A stretch of DNA of 64,000 nucleotides, taken from Congeria kusceri (Eukaryota > Mollusca > Bivalvia > Myida > Dreissenidae). The notes below the pieces were generated by a model that searched no databases, was not told the DNA's origin, and saw only the letters and a list, made by a program, of their open reading frames with translations. Shown here in pieces: positions 57,068 to 64,000 of the stretch; within the stretch, counting starts at the first letter, position 1; each line of letters opens with the position of its first letter. Location: positions 10,149,425-10,213,424 of the forward strand of contig CM051026.1 of NCBI GenBank assembly GCA_027627225.1, given 5' to 3'. Made by a program: the position numbers and the translations under genes.

Positions 57068-60004
57068 TTTATATCTTATTAGTTCTGCAGTATAAAAGCC
57101 TTGTTATATTAATTAGGCCTATAATTCCACAAAAAACACAAAGCATGTTCGTCACTTCTTTTTTCGTACCAAAGTCTAATCGGTTGTAGATTATGCAATC
57201 GAAGAAAAATAGACCATTGTTGTCAATTTTTAATATATATTTAATTGTAATGTTTGATTTGCATTTGCAGCTTGGTTAAAGTCAAGTTTCGGTCGCTAAT
57301 TAATGGGGGGAAAATGATCTATTTTATTATTAAAAATAATAAATAATTAATAAAATATTTATTACACTTTAATTCTTATAGAACTGAAGTAATTCAAAGT
57401 TATAATTTATAGTCTGAACTTACAGTGTCATGATCATTAGTCCTGCTTTAAAACTGTTAATAATAATTATTTCTGAAGTTGGCAGTAACTTGAGTAAGCC
57501 AGTAAAGGCATCATTGACAATGATGCATACAATGACATTGTATGTGAATTAATAATATTTAATAATATTTTATGTAGTGCTTCATGATGAAGCCAGATTT
57601 GTTCTTGTAAGCTGCAAATCGAGTTGGAACAGTTACTTGTTGAATTAGCTTGTAGATTGAACAGTTACTTGTTGAATTAGATTGTAGATTGTTCAGTCAT
57701 ATTGTGCTAAACCAATAACAATTCCTTCCAAAATTACAGTACACTGATAACACTCAGATTCAATTATTGTTTCTGTTTACAAACTTTGATATGACTGAAC
57801 AATAACTGTTTTATAGTATGGTTTAAATCCCAATTTTCATCTTGATGCATGTATATATCTCCCCAATTTCAGCTTAATTGTGAATGCCGCAACCGCAGTT
57901 ACCTGTTCACTTGCAGTTGAGATATATTCAAGTTCAAACACAATACTAACATAGTTTACTAACACCTTGTGACACTTCCATTGGAAGTTGCATTTATTGT
58001 TTTCTGTTGAATTTTATGTCAATGTTTAAAATAATATTGTATAATTTGGCTCTTTTTTAAAATGGTATACTAAGTGGGTGGGGCATGTTCACATGTAATT
58101 TCACTATATTTATCACATTTTCAATGATTTTAAAGCTTTTGGTGTGTTTATTTAGAAATGATTAACATAAAATACTAACACAGTTGATATAATCAGTCTT
58201 TCGAGATCACTAATGAAATAAAATGCTTAACATGGATATTCTTGTATTTTCGGGTCCATTTTGTACCACACCATGCTGCTTTGCAGATGAAATATAGCTT
58301 GAATGTCACTTTCTACACATGAAGGTACTGTTATATTTTCATCATGTGTATATTTCGAGTGTATCAAGGTATATTTCACTTTCCTGTTATGTATTTTAGT
58401 GAAAAAATTGCATGGGGACACTTTTTGTTTTAATTAAAATATACCAAAATTTAAGGGTGTTTTTTCTTCCGTTTGGCACCATCCGTGAACATAAAGTGTT
58501 GGGCTTTCATAGGAATACTATACATTTTTGTGATCTGTGTGAAAAGACCATTCAGAAAATGTATAGTTTTGTACAGATCTTTCAGTTTGTAAAAATAGCT
58601 GGTTGTTGCTAACAGGAAATGTGTATGTATTGACAACAAAATGTATCTATGCTTCCAAAACTTGGCAACATAAAACAGTATTATGTTCGAAAAGAAGTTT
58701 AACTGTACAAAGTTGTGTAAATACGTGTAGCATGTGTCTCAAGATTTCGTAAATTCAAACACGAGTTGCAAGTGCAAATTTTACAAAAATACACACGATA
58801 ACATCTCCCTAGATTGAAATGCTATATAAATAGAAATAATTCACTCAATTAACGTACAAAATGACAAAGCAAAAATATTTTACAATCTTAACTGTTAAAT
58901 TTAACTGAATAAACCTCTTCAGGTCTTATTTATACAAACTGAAAATACAACACGTATTAGACTTACATTTACATGATTAGCCATTATAACCACATGTTTG
59001 GAGTTATGAGTTGTAGTAGTCCGCTGTGTCAGATTGTAAGACATCCATCTTGTCCGGGAACAACTAACAAATGGTGCGGTTTTTTTTCAATGTATTCATG
59101 CGCAGTAAACATCGCCAAATCACAATCGATGTTTCAACATAAGGAACCCAATCAAAAACCGCGATGTAAATTTTACGCCAATCAATTGTGAAAAAGAAAG
59201 CTCATTGAAATCCACGTGGAAAACGCCCAGAGTAAATTTGTTATACCGAAATAGTAAAAACAAATCGGATTACCAGGGGAGTAACTATGCAAAGTTAATT
59301 TCGCACCTTATGCTTACCAAGCTATACGAAGAACAAATAACATGAACAAACATTGAAATACAATGACAATAACATTGTATCATCTACCGGAATAAATATG
59401 TTTGATATATTATTTAGATTTACATTATTAAATAAATGCGTATATGGGTTAGAATACTTACTAAATGAAAGACGCTTAAATTAAACTTTTTACTGTGAGT
59501 ACGGTATGGTCCAGTTCGGACTGGCTACGTCCCTGATTACACTGATATCACGGTCTGCATGCACGTGTTTTACATGTTGCATTTTTGGCAGACGAAACTG
59601 ACCAATCAGAATTTATCGAGATGTAAACATAACAAACAATGAGTATGACTGATATGATTATCAGGTGCCGTATTCCAGAAACATTCTAACTAAAATCTTA
59701 TCTTTAACGTTGAAAACATATATATTTCATAAACTTTTTAATTCAAATTTAGAGGGCTTTGTGCTAAGTGTTTATTAATTATTTAATTTATTACTAACTG
59801 CTGTTAATTCTGTAAGTGAAAATATTTTTAAGTTAAACTTAAGATGTTTCTGGAATACGTTCCTGAAAAGCAAAGTAAATAAAAAGATTGGAAAAAATGT
59901 GCCGGGAATAAAAAAAAACTTGCAATTAGCTTGATTGCAATACTGATACACTATCATGTTTGATATATTAGGCCTAAACATTTTGTTTATAGTTGTTGTT
60001 AGGT
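57068..60004. other. AT-rich intergenic DNA
   Basis: Nearly featureless. A 32-bp direct repeat (GAACAGTTACTTGTTGAATT) occurs at about 57626-57690. No exon, RNA or mobile-element boundary was recognised. Confidence 0.45.
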
Positions 60005-60010
60005 TAAGTT

Positions 60011-60192
60011 TAAACCTTTATATTTTGTCTCGATTGTGTCGAAAGTTTGAGACTTACTGAGACGCTCTCGATTCGGTTTCCTGGGTAGAACCAGTACTTG
60101 AGAGAGAGTTTGGAACGCTACCCGAGTAGTGATCGAACTCACGACCTCCCAAACGCAAGGCGGACACCATATCCATTACACGACTGCGACCT
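60011..60192 (-). mobile_element. SINE type 3, intact reverse copy
   Basis: Reverse strand: GGTCGCAGTCGTGTAATGGA (A-box region), GGTCGTGAGTTCGATCACTA (good B box), then CAAGTACTGGTTCTACCCAG. It is the best-preserved copy of the family and lies outside the cluster. Confidence 0.8.
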
Positions 60193-62817
60193 TATTGTTG
60201 TTGTTATTGTTGTTGCGTAGGAATTAAACCACGAGGGCGATAACCGAGTGATATGATAACTGACATCGGAACGTAACAACGTTGGCAATTACCGCAATAA
60301 CGAACGCTTACCCGTCAATTATTTCGATTCTAACACGATCTGATATAACAATCGTCTGTATTTGTAAAGGTTATGGATGAGAACTATATTTATCTATACA
60401 CCGCCCAGTTTGCGCAAAGAAGGCTACATTTACGCGTGCGTGTCTGTGACGTCAATAAATAATAAATCAAAATGACGTCAGCTTCATTGATAAACATTGA
60501 GCAAATGGCGTCATACTTATTGATAAATACAGTGAAAATATTACGTTGACCAGTACAAATTAAAGCATATTCACAAAACATAAACGTTTTTGTGAACTTA
60601 AATATAAAATATGTAGTACAAATGTGGTTTTATTGCGCTACAAAATGCAGACATGATTTGTTTGTCACAATTTTGCTATCGCGCGTTTACGCACGTGCAT
60701 TTTACGGAACAATTTCTTCGAAATTCCGGAACTATTTTCAAAACATAATCCTCCGCCCATAATTTGTTGCAGAATAGCCCACGGCTATTTGCCTTCTTTA
60801 TCTATGGAAAACTAGCCGCGTGCCGTGTTAGAATTTTAAATGAACAACGTTAACAAATATTCTAAAAACTGACGTCATTCGTTCACGTATTATAAAGGAA
60901 ACTTATGTAACCATGAATTTGATAAAGATACTGAATGACGTAACTGTGACAGACAGCGGTGACGCGCGTGCGAACGTGAACATGCTCGGAACACTGTAGA
61001 ATGTACATAGTTGCAGAGTTCATTTGTCACATCATGCCAAAATAGAAATAATTGTCGTGTTTTAATATTGTACGGGTTTTCGTTTTGATGGGCGGTTATT
61101 GAACCCCGACAGCATTAGTTGATTCCTTATTATCATAATTCCAAAACTTGCATAAGCTAATGAACAACGCTCAATCGAAAACTATTTCTTAAATCATCAA
61201 TTTTCATAATATTATTATGTTTCCATTGTATAAATCTGCTTCGTTACCAGGTTATAATATATTCTAAAATGATACTCGCTATTTTTTTCTTTAGACAAAG
61301 AACAAAATCGTCGTTAAACTAACCAATAAACAACGCAGAAAGAAGTTCCGATTCTGAGCGGAGTTATGTAAAAAGAAAGGCGAAAAAAATTGCAAAAATA
61401 TATGTCAAATCATGTTAGAATCGAAATAATTTTGTCTTTCTGATGCGTCGCTATTAAACAATTCGGGCTTACGCCCTCATGGTTGAAATTCTACGCATTA
61501 GAACAACAAATCGTTGTTTATTGGCCGATAATAAATGATGAATCGAAAATTATGGTCTATGTTGTTTCATATTAAAATCGATTCATTTTGGAATGTTTGC
61601 ATTAAAATTTATGACGATGGATGAAAACATGTGTCTTACAATTGTCTTCTGTTGTTATTGCAAAGGCTTAAATCTGTACCTTCAAAAGAAATCGTTTTGT
61701 CATTTTTTATTATATAAGAGCACACATGGCACACAAAATGAGCAAAAGTTCGTAGATACACACGTAGATGTGGTGCACCAATAATTTTAGTTATATTAAG
61801 TATGTTAATTTTTTTGTTCTGAAATAAATCTTAATTTTGTGAAAAGATTTGTAATACACAAGTTCAAAAATATATTAAAACAAAAGTTAAATGTATTAAA
61901 TTTCAAGAAAGTATTCATTAATATCTTAGGACATAGTTTTTTTTATGATGAAACGATTCTGAATATAGAGTAGTAAAATACGAGCAATAAAGCAGGTGTG
62001 TGTGATTTGGGTACACACTAATATAATCTGTAATTTATAAAATCCCAACCTCTCACGATTCAAATAACATGAGTAAAACTATCTAGACTTTCTATTTGTT
62101 AAAATGTTCAAGGTCGGCAACAAACTGCACTTGAATGCATTACAAAACTAATTAGTAACATCGTAGGCAACTCAGGACTGCTGATTCCGACGTCGAGTCA
62201 ACAATTGTCCATTCTCTATTTTCGACACTCATGCTTGATTGTACAGAATTTATATCAAATTCAAATTTCTAGTAATAATCATGAACCAGGCATCTGAGCC
62301 CGTATTCAACATCCCATATACTTAAGAATAAAGATTAGACTCAGACTTAAGAAAAAAATATTTCTGCGTTCGCAAATATGCCGGGTACCAACGTCGCTAT
62401 TGTCATTACCAATCGTTCTGAATAAAGAATGCCGTAATTTAAGTTGATGAATACCAAGAAAGATTCCAGTTAACAGCGTCTTAGAAAAGAACAGTTTCAA
62501 AAATATTCTTTATTATTACGTCTTAAGTCTCAGAATATATTTGTGAATAAGTGTCCAGAACGACATTTAAAGAACACATACGTTGACAACGCTACCACGA
62601 CGACTGTTTCTTGTTATAACAAGAACATTTTCACTACAAACCAATGGGGCTTTTAATTTATCACTGTATCTATTTTGTTTTCCACAGGTTTATATACACA
62701 ATATTGCACAATTTAATAAAAAGTGAAATAAATTATTAAATAACATGCATTCGAGATCGTCTTTTTCTTAAATATGGAATGCCAGATTTGGTATAACATA
62801 CAGTAATCATGGTCAAG
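60193..62817. other. AT-rich intergenic DNA
   Basis: No exon, RNA gene or clear repeat was seen. Short frames (for example 61593-61784) are not supported. Confidence 0.45.
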
Positions 62818-64000
62818 CCTAAAGATCGTACATGAAGTAATCATCACGAATACAGCTCGTACATTAAGTATTCCTCACGAATAAAGATCATATACAAATA
62901 ATCATCGTGAATAAAGATCGTACAATAAGTATACACCAAGAACAAAGATCGTACACAAAGAAATCGTCACGAGTAAAGAGAGTACACTAAGTAATTATCA
63001 CGAATAAAGATCGTACACTAAGTAGTTATTACTAATAAAGATCGTACACTAAGTAATTATCACGAATAAAGATCGTAAACTTAGTAGTTATTACTAATAA
63101 AGATCGTACACTAAGTATATATTACCAATAAAGATCATACACTAAGTAATTATCACAAATAAAGATCGTAAACTAAGTAATTATTACTAATAAATATCGT
63201 ACACTAAGTAGTTATTACTAATGAAGATCGTACACTAATTAGTTATTACTAATAAAGATCGTACACTAAGTAGTTATTACTAATAAAGATCGTACACTAA
63301 GTAATTATCACAAATAAAGATCGTACAATAAGTAGTTATTGCTAATAAAGATCGTACACTAAGTAATTATCACGAATAAAGATCGTAAACTAAGTAGTTA
63401 TCACGAATAAAGATCGTACATTAAGTAATCAACAAGAATAAAGATCGTACACTTAGTACTCCTCGTGAATAAAGATCGTAGACTAAGTAAACCTCAATAA
63501 CAAAGATCGTACACTAAGTAATCGTCACGAATAAAGATCGTACACTAAGTAGTTATTACTAATAAAGATCGTACACTAAGTAATTATCACAAATAAAGAT
63601 CGTACATTAAGTAATCAACAAGAATAAAGATCGTACACTTAGTACTCCTCGTGAATAAAGATCGTAGACTAAGTAAACCTCAATAACAAAGATCGTACAC
63701 TAAGTAATCGTCACGAATAAAGATCGTACACTAAGTAGTTATTACTAATAAAGATCGTACACTAAGTAATTATCACAAATAAAGATCGTACACTAAGTAG
63801 CTATTGCTAATAAAGATCGTACACTAAGTAATTATCACGAATAAAGATCGTAAACTAAGTAGTTATCACGAATAAAGATCGTACATTAATTAATCAACAA
63901 GAATAAAGACCGTACACTTAGTACTCCTCGTGAATAAAGATCGTAGACTAAGTAAACCTCAATAACAAAGATCGTACACTAAGTAATCGTCACGGATAAA
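62818..64000. repeat. 31-bp satellite, about 38 copies, runs off the window
   Basis: Consensus AATAAAGATCGTACACTAAG plus TAATTATCACG. Two variants (TAATTATCACG and TAGTTATTACT) often alternate, giving 62-bp dimers, and a 186-bp (6-unit) higher-order block recurs at 63421 and 63607, with a third copy 279 bp (9 units) further on. Every unit contains AATAAA. Confidence 0.95.

Noticed and set aside
62818..64000. CRISPR-like array
   Set aside because: Units are contiguous 31-bp repeats without unique spacers, in eukaryotic DNA.

Overview
The window looks like invertebrate nuclear DNA, most probably from a bivalve mollusc. It is AT-rich, repeat-dense and gene-poor, with GT-AG introns, tRNA-derived SINEs, MITE-like elements and several long interspersed repeat families of a kind I associate with heterodont bivalves such as Dreissena. 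That assignment rests on recall of repeat style, not on a search. There are no bacterial or organellar features. Most open frames are chance frames inside repeats.

Layout. 0-9.9 kb: repeat families (called A, B, C, E here), a 456-bp MITE at 828 and a hairpin-type MITE at 8683. 9.9-11 kb: a broken RecQ-type helicase end (minus strand) abuts a broken DUF6589-like gene end (plus strand). 11-14 kb: a 19-bp minisatellite interrupted by poly-C-end MITEs. 14.4-22.6 kb: a probable plus-strand gene start (exon at 14931 with a strong start context) and several weaker candidate exons, with a Tigger-like element at 16313. 20.8-30 kb: repeat families A, D2, B and C, including a hAT-like element with a perfect 8-bp target duplication (25809-26759). 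31.1-33.7 kb: the 3' part of a minus-strand gene whose four exons have compatible phases. 38.5-39.6 kb: three intact minus-strand exons of a RecQ-like helicase with a cysteine-rich tail. 40-47 kb: repeats and trinucleotide tracts.

47.3-56.5 kb is the most unusual part. Two tandem superunits, read on the minus strand, each start with a conserved GC-rich block (P), continue with several exon-like cassettes carrying a GCGCATGCG palindrome, and end in 23-bp minisatellite arrays. The arrays translate to 23-residue repeats with an RxRRQ core that the cassettes share. This could be a tandemly duplicated, fast-evolving repeat-protein locus or an unusual composite satellite; sequence alone does not decide. 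56.6-62.8 kb is nearly featureless, and 62818-64000 is a 31-bp satellite running off the window end.

The coding fragments do not form one pathway. The one suggestive link is that a RecQ-like helicase with a Cys-rich tail occurs twice, once directly joined to a DUF6589-like remnant, which hints that these belong to one multicopy (possibly mobile) system.
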